This document shows, piece after piece, positions 31,361 through 44,400 of a DNA stretch of 64,000 nt. Origin of the DNA: Primulina eburnea. Its lineage: Eukaryota; Streptophyta; Magnoliopsida; Lamiales; Gesneriaceae. The notes under the pieces were generated by a model. The model saw nothing but the letters and a program-made list of their open reading frames with translations. It did not search any database and was not told where the DNA came from. A program made the translations under genes and the position numbers. The DNA is taken from contig NC_133104.1 in the NCBI RefSeq assembly GCF_022965805.1, positions 42,700,682-42,764,681 on the forward strand, read 5' to 3'. Position 1 is the stretch's first letter. Each line of letters begins with the position of its first letter.

Positions 31361-31491
31361 ACGTAAAAATTTGTGTGAGACGTTCTCACGGATCTTATTT
31401 ATGAGACAAATCTCTTATTTTGTGAATATGGATAGGGTTAACTCGTCTCATAGATTAAGATTCGTGATACGATCTCACATGAGACTCATCC
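31361..31491 (+). mobile_element. hAT-type MITE, internally deleted copy 3
   Basis: 131 bp with duplications AAATAAAA (31353-31360 and 31492-31499). The ends match copy 2, but the middle block (GGTCA...ATGCTAAGAGTATT) is missing. Confidence 0.82.
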
Positions 31492-32118
31492 AAATAAAAA
31501 TTAGACGATTGATTAATTGTTTTTTCTCTGAAAAAAGAGCTTTTGAATTTTAATAATGGGGCCGAATTCCAACTGTCATGTCCCTTTTTTGCTTTTATTT
31601 CCTGTTGTTTCAACTTTCGTTTTCTTGGGGGAAAATTAATATAGATCCAAGCATAAATGAATAATTCAATTCATGATTTAGCATTTATATTCCTTCTTAA
31701 TTAATAATAACAATAATAATAGCTTTCCCGCTTGTTAATAGTTTTTTAAAAAAAAAACTATTTTCCTCTCGCATTTCCAATTGATCAAATCGGGGACAAC
31801 CGAGTTTGATTCATCAAAAGATCAAGTATTTCCTCTCTGTAAATTATTTTAGGATTTTGAAGTGAAGGGCCTAATGGAGAATTTCACAATGTCACGCAAT
31901 GTCATTTCTACCATGTTGATCTAATAATTAATTTTACTATAATTATATCATTATTATATAGTTGTCACCACATATATACACACATATATTATCCAAAATG
32001 TGCGTTGCCAACAGCTGGGAATTGCAATGCAATGATATAAATAAAATATATTTAAGCAAAAGAGGCAAAGTGAGTTCCCTACGATCTTGCATAGAAAACC
32101 AATGACAATATTAAACGA

Positions 32119-32302
32119 AGACAAAAATTTGTGGAAGACGGTCTCACGAGTCGTATTGTGCGAGATATATATCTTATTTGGGTCATTTTTGAAAAAATAT
32201 TACTTTTTATGCTAAAATTATTATTTTTTATAGTGAATATCGATAGGATTGATCCGCCTCACCGATCAATATTCGTGAAAACGTCTCACAAGAAATATAT
32301 TC
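32119..32302 (+). mobile_element. hAT-type MITE, copy 4
   Basis: 184 bp with 7-of-8 matching flanks TTAAACGA / TTAAACTA. It lies about 660 bp upstream of the LysM kinase start codon, so it may contribute to the promoter. Confidence 0.8.
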
Positions 32303-32960
32303 TTAAACTAAAGAGTGTCCATTGTTTGTCCTAATGTGAGGACGAATATCGAGAGTACCTGATAATGTAATATATTCGAATGTTACCTCAGGGGAAGGGA
32401 AGAAAATGTAATTGCCGGACTCTCCACGCAGCCGACGAGGAGTCAGATGATACCAAATGGGCCCCAGAATTCCAGTGGAGTGGAATCGCGACTTCTCGAG
32501 TCAAACACTAAATTTATTACATCAATGGCATATCAGTGACAGTAAAGTTCGGAATATCCTTTATACAATCTCAAGGTTACTTGTAGATTAGAAAAAATAT
32601 GAAGGATTAAGAAAGATTCTTGCGACTTGTACCAGTTTAGCTGTCAAGTGGCAATGGCTTCCTTTCTTTCCTTTTTTCAATGTTCTCTACACTTAGAAAC
32701 CAGTCAGTAACTCTATCTCCTTTTTCCCCAGCGGAGAAAAAACAAATCCTAATCAAGAATCTCCAGATTCACCACCCACTGGCTTTTGCCAAATCTCACT
32801 CGACGGTTCTACAGATCCCCTTTGTTTTAGCTACGTATATTCAGTTGAATTCTTGACACAAAAATCATGGAAGTTTCAATTTCGGGTATATAGTTATAAA
32901 TTCCCGTCAAAGATTCAATTTTCTCAGCTTGTTGGTTATCAAGATTGAATTATTGCAACT

Positions 32961-35900
32961 ATGGCTCTAGAAAGAGCAGAAATACTGGTGTTTTTTCTGC
33001 TTAAACTCCTGTTTCAAGAACTCATTACATCAGCAGCAGCAACTCCCCTCAACTGTACAGACACTAAACGCCTATGTACTTCTTTTCTAGCCTTCAAGCC
33101 CACGCCAGAGCAAACACTCCCCGTGATTCAAAGCATGTTCGATGTTTTACGAGAGGACATTACATTTGAAGGGAATGGTAGGGATTACATTTTCATAAAA
33201 AAGAACTGTTCTTGCGCCTCAAGAGTGAAAACTTACTTGACAAATACTACTTTTACCGTGAGGGAGAATAATGGGTCTGTCTATGATTTGGTTATGGAGG
33301 CTTACAATGGGTTGGCTTATTTTCCTTCAAATTTCACTAGAGCAGCTAGAAAAGGTGCAGTGGTGTCACTTAAGCTAGTGTGTGGTTGCTCAAGTGGGCT
33401 GTGGAACTATCTGATGAGTTATGTGATGGAAGATGGGGATAGTGTGGAGTCTTTGTCTAGCAGATTTGGAGTTAGTATGGATAGTATAGAGGCTCCAAAT
33501 GGGATTGCTAATCCTGATAATGTGACAATTGGGAAACTTTATTATATACCACTGAATTCAGGTACGGTTTTTTCTTCTTTCTTCCCCTTTTGGGGTTTTT
33601 GAATTTTAATTTGATGTATTCTCTTGTTTAATTTTGTTGTGACGACAATGCATGATTTTCAGTTGGACTTTGGGTTCTTGATTAGTGTGCGGTTTTGTTT
33701 TTTCCTTGACTTATTTTTTAATGGAAAATTGAGGTTTGATCCTTTGATGTCGCTTCAGATTATTTTTTTTTGGCCTTTAGTGTTTGGTTAGGATATTGAT
33801 GATCTTTCTGTGCAAGGATCTGTGATATATAGAATAAAGATTTGGGATAGATTGAACTTGAAATGTTTGTAATATTTTTTAGAATTTCCATTTTCTGCAC
33901 GGTCTAATATGCTCTCCCAGTAGATTTGATTATGTGAAAGAAATTCAGTAAAAAATAAGGATCACGCAGTGTGAATGGAATAAAAATGCTTTCGGATGGT
34001 TGAAATTTGTTATTTGGGAGCATTATACTCGTGGTGTGCAATCAAAATATATTAAGAAAAAGCGCCTGGATTGTTTCCTTATCTCATCAAACACAATAAA
34101 ATGAAGCAAAGAACAAGGGTTATATGAAATGAGTAATTTAAACATTGAATATAATATAAAGCAATCTGAGCCCTGTCTGAGATAGAATTTCAGGTGTGAG
34201 TAACTCAGATTTGTTATTTCAGCCTGCTGAAAATTATCTTCCTTAATGGTTCATGACGACACATTTTAAAGTCGGTGTAAGACATGGCGCAGGGAACCGG
34301 TGATAGGTTTTTTAGTTACTATGGGTGTGGTTTGGAAATCTGGTCAGATTTATGAACCAGCTGATACCTCAAAATAGAATCAAATTATGTTTGAGTTATG
34401 AGATTTAATAACACGTTACCAAATTTCTTTAATTAAATATGATGCTATGAAAACTTTACTATTTTGATAATTAATGAGGCTAAAGCAGGTTTTTGCATGA
34501 TGGAGTTTTAATGTAAAGTTAAAATCCATTTCCCTCAGCAGATATAGATTTTTTGGGTACTTTTTTGATAAAATATATATATCTAAGAACCACGTATAAG
34601 GTATAATAACCTAAAAATCAACCAGATTAGGGATTTTATAAATGCATAAATCATAATTTATATAAGTGAAGCACACTAAGGACAAATAATTGTCAATTTA
34701 AAATATTTATGACTAACTCGTCAAAATATTATCAAAACTAATGAAATAATAATAATTGATAATAAAATATAACCTATAATACTCAAAATTTGCTTTTAAA
34801 ATTTGTTTTCAATCATTTTTACACGGTTGAAAGATTTTCTCAAACAGTTATAAATATTAACCACGTGAAAAGTGTGAAAGACGGTTCAATATTTCTAATG
34901 ATATTTTCAACCAGTTGACAATCTAAACAACAAGATATAGTTTGAAGAGTTAGTCTCATGTGAGACCGTCTCATGGATCTTAATCCGTGAGACGGGTCAA
35001 CCCTACCCATATTCAAATAAAAAGTAATATTTTTAGCATAAAAAGTAATACTTTTTCATGGATGATCCAAATAAGAGATCCGTCTCACAAATACGACCCG
35101 TGAGAACGTTTCATACAAGTTTTTGCCTAGTTTGAAATGTAAAAACTTGTGAATAGTAAAGACACAAGAATTTTATGGATGTAAAACACTCACACGTCAC
35201 TCTTTCCTCTGTAAAAAGGATTCCACTAAAAGACTTTGTCTTATGTATATATATATAAATATATATATTTATAAGTGCGACTAAAATATTTAAACTTCTT
35301 ATTATAGCTAATTATTTTAATTTTTCTATCAGATTCGTATTTTATGATATTATTAGTATATTAAAATTCATAATTATTGATATAAATTCTAATAAATAAT
35401 TTATTAAATTCTTTACTTTCAATTCTTAGTTAAAAAATAATAAAATATATTAGTATTAAATTTCATATTATTATATTATTATATACTTATCATGTTATTG
35501 TACTATTGCATATATAATTATTTTTTTCTTATATTTTCATGTGATACTATAATTTATTACTTAATTAGAAACTACACTAAAATATAATTACAAAATTGCA
35601 TTAAAATAATAAAATAACATGTAGAAAGAAAATTAAAAGGATAAAATATTTAAACTTAGTATAAAGATGGATTATTTGAGAAAATTAATTTAGGAATTAC
35701 ATTTTATTCTTGAAGTGATATAAATTATTACAATCAATGTATATTGTAGTGATAATTCATTAGCAATTGTTAGACTATTAATTATATATGATGTAGAATA
35801 ATTAGGCTACTAATTAATTATATATTAGGTGGAATAAATAAAAAAAATTGATATTTTTTTTTTACACTTACAACAATTAGAAATTTACAAATATATCTTT

Positions 35901-38900
35901 ATTGAATTTTTGGATTTGTATTGATGAGGATGTCATTTTTTTCTTTTGACAATTGAAAAAATTGTCAATTATCTACACTTACGTAGGTTTATAGATAAAA
36001 AAATATATATTTTTATTATCAAACATATATTCATTTTTAATGCATAGATTTCCCATAAATTATGTAGAAAATTTCCATGCAATTAATCTAACAACACACA
36101 ATTTAAGGGGATGGTAGAAAATTTACAATGAAAAACTTTGTTATTATTTTTACACTTTTATAAGTATAATAGTTAAATATATATTCTTTTAATATTTTTA
36201 ATGATTTTTTAAAATTAAAAAAAGCTATTGTTTTAATATTTTTTCTAAAAATTATGTATCAAGAAAATATTATTTCTCTAATGTATTTTTATTATAACAT
36301 AAATTATGTAGAAAATTTCCATGCAATTAATCTAACAACACACAATTTAAGGGGATGGTAGAAAATTTACAATGAAAAACTTTGTTATTATTTTTACACT
36401 TTTATAAGTATAATAGTTAAATATATATTCTTTTAATATTTTTAATGATTTTTTAAAATTAAAAAAAGCTATTGTTTTAATATTTTTTCTAAGAATTATG
36501 TATCAAGAAAATATTATTTCTCTAATGTATTTTTATTATAAAATATTTATTCAATTTTTATGTAACATTATTTTCAAATATTCTTATGTTGCAATTTTTT
36601 ATTAAAAAATAAAAACACTATTTTAATCCTTATGTATTTAATGATTGTGTAATTTTCATGCAATTAATCTAACAATACACAATTTATGAGAATAGTAGAA
36701 AATTTTGTTATTCTTTTTATACTTTTATAAGTATAATAGTTAAATATATATTCTTTTTAACATTTTTTGTAAGAATTATGTATGGAGAAAATATTATTTT
36801 TCTAATATATTTTTTATTATCGAATATCGATTCAATTTTTATGTAATATTATTTTCAAAATTTCTTATTTTACAATTTTCTATTAAAAAATAAAAACACT
36901 ATGATCCTCATGTGTTTAATGAGTTCAAAAAAATAAATACCTCAATTAAATACATAATCAATACATTACAAATCCATTATCCCAAATTTGTCCCTAAATT
37001 TTATATATTTTTTCCACCAATGCCCATGCAATTAATACAAACAATGCATAGTTTTTGGGCAATGTAGTAAAATCACAATCAAAAAACTTTACCCATCGTC
37101 CACACTTTTATAGGTATATAGATAACATTTACTACATGTTTCATATTCTCCATCACTCCTTTATACTTGGTTTTTCCTTTTACCCGTCACTTTCAGCTCC
37201 AGGCGAGCCTTATCTCGTAAATGATGATGTACCTGTTCCTGGTCCAGCTCCATCTGCTGATAACTTTGCAGGTATGATATGTTTCTGCATTCTCCTTTAT
37301 GGCGTCCTCGAAGAATTTACAGTTGTTGGTTTCTTCGGAAAGCGCTGAATGTATATGTTTTACATTCACTCCCGTTAAAATTACCTGGAAAAATATGTTC
37401 TGGTTATATTATTATTTATTACCTAACAAATCATAATCATTCCATGTTTGATACTCAAGCACTTTACCTTCTGTGTGCATTTTTACCAGTTGGAGATCAA
37501 GTGAATCACAAGTCTCACATACCTTATTGGTGGATCATCGGATGTCTGGCTGTTGGATTGGTTCTGGTTGTTGTTATGGTTCTTGTTTTTGTTTGCTTGA
37601 AATCATCTGTCTATTCTGGTGGATCCCGAGGAAGCCACCCAAAGAATTCAGAAGGGAAGAACTCTCACAAATTTCATATTCTTCGAAACTCGAGTTTCTT
37701 CTGTGCTTCAGGGAGATCCATTTGTGGCTACTCTGGGAATTCGAAGCATCATATGGGGGAATCTAGCAACCAGAAAATAAATATTCCTACAGGTTTAAAC
37801 TTCAAATGTTCTTGACTGCTCTTATATTATGAATGTTAATTTCTTCGAAGTATCGTGTGACGTGTATGATTTTTGTTTATTTCTGAGTACCTCTGGTTGG
37901 TTGGAGGTGTTTCTTGTTGGCATGAGACAGCTGGCTACAAAACGGAAGCCATACACTTTAATACTTTATTAACCACTCTTCTACAATGAACCAAGGAATT
38001 TAAATGATTGGACTGCATTACCCACTCTAATAAATTGAATAATTTCCTGAAAAATTAGTGCAATAAGCTTGGACTGCATTTCTCAAAATTTGCTAAAACC
38101 TGCTTCTGGTTTTTCCTATCGTTACAAGGTCATTAACATTATAATATTGCTTAGGGAAATTCATAATATCATATTCTTAACTGTATTTTCCTCATCCACT
38201 GCAGTGATAGGGACTGATGTATTTGACATGGATAAGCCTGTAGTTTTCATGTACGATGAAATTTTGTCTTCGACAGACGGGTTTTCCGAGTCTAATCTTT
38301 TGGGACATGGAACATATGGTTCGGTGTATTATGGCCTTCTTCGAGACCAGGTTCAAAACTTTTGAATTTGCTGCTTGCCATCACATGTCAATGAAGTGAT
38401 AATAATGCAATGTTATGGTGTGAAATTTCAGGAAGTTGCTATCAAAAGAATGACTGCTACAAAAACTAAGGAAGTTGTGGCAGAGATGAAAGTTCTATGC
38501 AAAGTCCATCATACAAATTTGGTAATGTTTTTTTTGCAGTTCATGTCCTGTACCTCGTGCTCTTGGCTGTGAGATTATTTAGTGTTGATTATTTTTTGTT
38601 TTGATTTTTATAAAGGTAGAATTGATTGGTTATGCTGCAAGTGTTGATGAACTCTTTCTTGTATACGAGTATGCTCAAAAGGGTTCTCTCAGAAATCACT
38701 TGCATGATCCTCAGACTAAAGGTTAGCTCACTCTAGCCCTCGGTATCAGTGGGAAACCCTCTATTTTGAAAATCCGCATTTTGAGCTTCACCCACCTATA
38801 TTTACCTTGGGGTCTCCACCGGTGAATCGATTCGCATTAATTGGTATAAATATTTAAGCACGATTCATTCTAAAAATTTTCTTTTATTTAGTCATCATAG

Positions 38901-40341
38901 AATTAGCTCTGATAACTTACATTGGATTCTGTCTCCATGTTCTACACAGGTCATACATCGATATCTTGGGTCACGAGGGTTCAAATAGCACTTGATGCTG
39001 CTAGGGGCCTAGAATACATACATGAGCACACAAAACCACATTATGTGCATCGAGATATCAAAACAAGCAACATTCTACTTGACTGCAGCTTCAGAGCAAA
39101 GGTTTGTTGTTCTACCTCAGTTATTTGTTCTACTAACCATATAGATTACCTCATGTAGTAGTTATAAATTTGTATAGATTTCAGATTTTGGTTTGGCGAA
39201 ACTTGTGATGAAAACACACGACGGTGAAGAGTCGGTCACGAGGGTTGTAGGAACATACGGTTATCTTGCTCCAGAGTAAGTGTTAACTATACTTATTACT
39301 AGCAAAAACGTAAGTTTTTGTCCAAAAATACTTCTAAGTTTCCCCTGAATAAATTCTTATGTATTATTAATTTTTCTATTCGATTTAAAATTCTTGATTT
39401 TTCAGATACTTGAGGGATGGCCATGCTACAAGCAAAAGTGACGTCTATGCATTTGGTGTGGTGCTTTTTGAATTAATATCCGGAAAGGAGGCTATGACAA
39501 GAAGTTCTGAAAGACGGTCATTGGTATCGATCGTAAGTCCTGGCATCGCTGTCCTGGATGAATACAAATGAATTTTTTTGGTTATGAGTCGATTTATATT
39601 TTGTTGGAGTGTTTGGATAATCACATTAAATTATTTTCTTCATGTCTCCGCTTTTCAGAATTATCAGAATCTATTCCAATAAATGACATTCTATCCAAGG
39701 TAAATTCTCCACGATCCTCTAATATGGTGAAGTTTCAGGTAGTGGCGGCGTTGAGGAATGCGCCTGACTCCATGAGTATGGCAAGCTTGAAAGATCACAT
39801 TGATCCTAATTTGATGGATTTGTTTCCACACGATTGTGTTTTCAAGGTAATGTGATATCAGAACTCAAACTCGAGCTTATTTAAATGTTAGACCCCCCCT
39901 CTATATTTGAAGTGTACTTTTTTTTTTCGTGATATGAAGATGAGCGCAGTGCTTGGTTGAAGATTGTGTTGAGAATAGTGAAAAGTCCAAGCAAAACCAA
40001 TTAACCATCGTGATTTTCTTTATTGAAATTCAAGATTCACATATGGCAAATGCGCATTGTAAAGTATACAACAAACCAAAACCAAAAACCGAAGCTCATT
40101 TTTGAATCGTCCTGACATACCAAGAAACATAATTGAGCTGATCACGTCTTGTTCTTCTGTATATCTACGTTACAGATGGCTATGTTAGCGAAGCAATGCG
40201 TAGACTGAGGACCCCATTTTAAGACCTGACATGAAGCAACTAGTGATATCACTCTCACAGATACTACTGTCCTCTGTCGAATGGGAAGCAACTCTCGCAG
40301 GAAATAGCCAAGTATTTAGCGGCCTCGTTCTTGGAAGATAA
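32961..40341 (+). CDS. LYK3: LysM receptor-like kinase of LYK3 type, one frameshift in last exon
   Basis: Eleven exons: 32961-33561, 37197-37271, 37490-37792, 38205-38350, 38432-38521, 38616-38721, 38950-39101, 39178-39275, 39406-39532, 39739-39846 and 40176-40341. They encode about 656 residues. Order: signal peptide (to about residue 27); LysM ectodomain with CxC motifs NCSCAS and VCGCSSG; one transmembrane helix ([20 protein letters not shown]); then a kinase. The kinase has glycine loop [11 protein letters not shown], Lys in [21 protein letters not shown] and GTYGYLAPE, so it is a catalytically complete RD kinase. Motifs such as [17 protein letters not shown] and the ending [12 protein letters not shown] match the Arabidopsis LYK3 clade. 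By family knowledge it is a plasma-membrane receptor-like kinase for chitin-type or microbial oligosaccharide signalling. An extra T at 40206 puts a stop after KQCVD; skipping it restores the conserved [11 protein letters not shown]. The kinase core up to that point is unaffected. Confidence 0.92.
34946..35127 (-). mobile_element. hAT-type MITE, copy 5, in LYK3 intron 1
   Basis: About 182 bp in reverse orientation. It is flanked by TAGTTTGA (34938-34945, and again from 35128), extendable to nine bases with the following A. It sits in the 3.6-kb intron 1 of the LysM kinase. Confidence 0.9.
36054..37110. repeat. Decaying tandem array, 244-bp unit, in LYK3 intron 1
   Basis: Unit 1 is 36054-36297 and unit 2 is 36298-36541; they are nearly identical (I noticed AAAA versus AGAA in the TTTTTCTAA(A/G)AATTATG stretch). 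A diverged, shortened third unit lies at about 36655-36815, and the start of a fourth at about 37023-37115 (CATGCAATTAAT, ACACTTTTATA.GTATA). Similarity falls towards the 3' side. The array runs to within about 80 bp of exon 2. Confidence 0.88.
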
Positions 40342-41050
40342 ACGATGACTGGTTTTTTAATCCGACGATCAAGATGGCTGATTCAGAACTTTTTGTTTTG
40401 GTTGAATTTTTTGGTATTTGTAGTTTGTGTTTATAGCCCCACTATTTGTGCGAATATGAGATGAACCAAATACACTTGTTGTTCGGTAACCTCTTTTTTT
40501 GGTTGATTCATTGATTAACTTGGCGTGAAATGTTATGTCCCAAATGTTTTTGCATTTATTTTATAATTTTATATACAGACGAGGGATGTATTTAATCTTA
40601 TATAAGGACCACAAAATGGATGAAAATATAACGTATTCATCTATTTCTAGGAGAGCAACAGTAATTTTCTGGTTGGTGAGATTGTAGAAGAGATCACAGC
40701 AATTTAATAAACCTTGAAGTACTTTTTTAAGTGTTTTTTTTATAATGGGTTTTAATGTGTTCTTTTTCTCTTTTTTTTTTCGGCTTTAAGTGTTTTCAAT
40801 ATCACAAAAAATGTAATAATTCTATTTTTTTAAAAATCTTTATTTGTGCGTGAAAATAAACCAGAAATGCCTAATGTAATAAATCCTCAAGGAAATTACA
40901 GAACCAAACAAATTAAGCCCATCTTATGTGGTTTATTTCATTCCATGATATATAAGACCCATTTTTTTTTTAAATTATATGTGTGACAAAATCTTATCAG
41001 TTGAAATAAAGTGAGGGTAGTGCCCATATAGGTAAAATCTCATTAACCAT

Positions 41051-41087
<37 letters not shown>

Positions 41088-41487
41088 ATTGTCCACTGCA
41101 TGCGTGTCCAGTCCTTGTATAAATTATTATTTTTATATTTGCTAAAAAAATTAGAAATAAATTTGGAGAAATTAAAATCAAATTAATTTTTTTTTTACAG
41201 ATATCAAGTAGAAGAATTATCACGCGGTTGAGGTAATTCTATTGGATAAATAATTGAGTATATGGTGATATCGATATAAAAAAATAGAGGTATTTTAGGA
41301 TAAAAAAAAACAAAATATGACACTATTTTGTTGATATTGTGGTGGATAATTGTATCATCAACCATTAACTGATCATTTTTATTCAAGAAATGAAGAAATG
41401 CATAAGGTGTGTGGTATGGTTAAAAAGTAAATATTCATTATGCCAACCTGGTTTTCTGTTTTAACTCTTTAACCCCCATGACTGCAG
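40342..41487. other. Spacer with TA tract between LYK3 and MMS19 pseudogene
   Basis: Contains the LYK3 3' UTR, a (TA)n tract at about 41053-41082, and the second copy of the repeat also seen near 19660-19725. The upstream MMS19 exons that should precede 41488 are absent here. Confidence 0.6.
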
Positions 41488-44400
41488 TGAAGGGTTTGCA
41501 AACTCTGTGTACTTTTCCAGCAAGCTTTGTCCCAGTATCCAAGTCCTTGTATGACTGTATTTTGTTGAAGCTGGTATTAATTGTTACTTTTGAGATCAAT
41601 AAGACATTCTTGTGGACTTCAGCTTTGAAGGCACTGGTGGAGATCGGTTTGTTTATTGATAAATGTCCAGACTCTGAGAGAGCTTCATGCTATAAGAGTA
41701 CTGTTGTTGAAAAGATTGTTTTCCTGATATCTTCTGGTGATATAACTACTTCTTCATCACTTAAACTGCAAGCAGCCTATGACACAGGAGTTTCGAAGAA
41801 AGAATTTATGCTCAGATTTGTTCAAGGGTTGGATGAGGCCATATCTGTCCATTTTTCTGCAGCTTATGTATGTATGCTATTAGTATTTCTTATTGAACAC
41901 AAGACAGAAGTTTTTATATGATGTAACTTCATCTTACACATTCCTTTGTAAAGGTAGTCGCAGTACATTGTGTTGTGCCACTCACTTTTTTTGTTTTTGA
42001 GTATGTGTCATCATTTTTGTCACATATTTTTAGGATGCTACCGAGTACTGGTAAATTGCCGAATGAAATTCGTTACAGTAGATTTGAGGAATCTAGACAT
42101 AACATAGATCCTTTTTTTAATTGTAGTCAATTTTGCAATTGTCCTTTCTTTGTTTTTTCTGCTTTTTTTTGTGCCCCTAATACTGTTCTATAATTGTTTT
42201 TTTCTCCATTTTATTTTTTCTAGCTTGGTGTCTACTGATTCAAGTTAGTAATGTAACTGTTCAGGAACTTGGGAATATTGAGTCAGCTAAGTTGACAACC
42301 GAGCTTCTTGATACTTATTCTAATAGGGTGCTTCCATGGTATGCAGCGTTTATTTCATTACATATCTACTATAATTTATTCAGTCATGTTTCAGTAGTTC
42401 ATATTTTCAGTCCTGTATTTTACAATCTTTTCTAGATCAAGCAATTATCTTTCTACCGGCCAAATGCCATTCTAGTCTTAAAATATCGAACTATTTTAGT
42501 TATATCACAATTACAGTGTGAGTCCATGATTGATTTTAACAACCTTATGCATGCTTAATGCTGGAAACACATCGTAGCCGAATTTGAACTTCTTGCCCGT
42601 TTATGTAGATGTGCTATATATCATCTGTTTCCCTGCCTAGGTGTCTGAAGTGACAGGACTGTTTCGTAAGGAGGGGCGGAAAAATGGAGGACATGTTCCT
42701 TCTCATTCACACTTTGTATGTTATTGCTTATGAATCTTGTAGGAGAAGTCACCATATAGGTACAAGCAGGTAGAGAAACTGGTAGTGATATCAGCAATGC
42801 TTGGTATGGTTAAACTTATAAAAAGGGAGCATTATCCTGGATTAAGAAAACACACAATCAGATTGTTTTTTATTCGATAATCAAAATGATACTCGAGTCC
42901 AAGTTACGTTATGGAGTATTCTTAAAATATAACATATGAATATGCATTGAAAGATGAATAGAGGTAGGAACTCGGTATGCTATGTATCAGTCCTAACACT
43001 TTTTTGATTTTTCTTGCCTTTCCATCCAGCCCAGTTAAAGAACTTCCTAAACTTCATAATCTTGTTTGCTGCCGGGAAAGTGGCATATTCATTGTGATAT
43101 CGCTGAAATCGGTGATGCTAGCTGAAACTCTCTCTCAGTTTTCTGACTTGAGCGTCGGAGGGGCTACGCCGGAACAACCTTCCGACCCCCTTCTAACACT
43201 CTTGTTTGTGTTTCTGGATTTCGAGGTGTCTGATCCGAGCTCCCAAGGTGAAGATCCGACCTCCCAGACAGCGTTCAAACGTTTGATCCGAGCTCTCCAA
43301 GCAGGGATCTGACCTCCCAGCTAGCATCACCGATTTCAGCGATATCACATTGGTTAAGCCGTATGAAGAGAAGTCTTTCCGTATGATGGCGCACTGAAAT
43401 GAATGACATAGTAGTATTAACCACTTCCATGCTTCATTATTTAGCACTAACCACTTCCCTAGAATGTAAATCAATGTAGTAGCTGTACAACCTTCGCTGT
43501 CATGAGATTGATTATTCCAAATAAATTTTGAGTGATGCCGTCGAGTTTATCCAGTAGGCAAATGGATCGATGAAATTTGTATTATTTCTCATATTCCATT
43601 TGATTTATTTTCTTAGATGCGCTGAATTTTCAGATTGATTAAGTATTCTTATGATTTTCAAGTATTCATTGGACTTGGTTCTTGACATGACCATAGGTTT
43701 CTTGAAACCGGGGATTCTGAGGAAATTCCAATGAAGCTTGCTCTCGGTATCTGGACCAAGATAAAAAATAGTAGGTGTATCAACCCCAGAACTCCAGACT
43801 ATGCAAGTGTAAGACTCATTTGAATAATTAAATGGCTGTTGTTTGTTTCTTGTTGACTGTTGCTAATCATGAGATTTGTTATCAGAGTTTTCTTGGTGCA
43901 ACCATGACTGCGATGAAGAAGGCTGTTGGGAGCTGTACAGTGGAAGGGCAGGAGATGATTATAAATAAAACTTATGAACTACTCTTTGCAAGCAGCTGTT
44001 TTGAGTCGGTGGGATTCCAATCTGACAATTGTTCCTTTAATTTGAAAGGCCCCAGCAAAAACACAATGTTGACTCTTCCACCTATAGATACGAGTGGCTT
44101 ATTTCTTTATTTGCTTCAGTTCTTATAGCCCTCCGCCCTCAGGCATGCGTACCAGATGGAAAGATGATTGTGCAGCTGCTCATTTCAACCATCCTCAATG
44201 GTCATGTTTCTTCAGCTCATGCTTTAAGTGCTTTAGTTAATAAACTACCTTAAAAATGACAGGAATGAATTCATCTAGAACCATCAGCCTGGAAGAGGCC
44301 TTGGACATGATATTTGGTAGTTTCATCAGGACTTCCAGCAATGGTAGTATGTCTGGAAATGATGGATTTGAGATTGATTTCAGTGGTTTGAGACTAGATA

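Larger units (their letters stand above)
27919..32960. other. Spacer with several MITEs, no gene recognised
   Basis: It contains the hexokinase 3' UTR, MITE copies at 29195-29376, 31361-31491 and 32119-32302, and decayed members near 29505-29640, 30705-30838 and 31040-31215. GC-richer islands at about 28240-28350, 28570-28660 and 30560-30705 have GGGTTGGG/GGCGGG runs that look like remnants of another repeat. A (GA)n run lies at about 29797-29811 and GAATGAAT repeats near 30080-30095. The last few hundred bases are the LysM kinase promoter and 5' UTR. Confidence 0.6.

Noticed and set aside
39568..39738. Extension of LYK3 exon 10 upstream (ORF continues 5' of 39739)
   Set aside because: A GT-AG join from 39532 to 39739 gives the conserved [15 protein letters not shown] sequence; the upstream part is intron.
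43193..43474. Opposing ORFs sharing the peptide VISLKSVMLA on both strands
   Set aside because: The shared peptide is the translation of the 30-bp inverted repeat, not homologous proteins.
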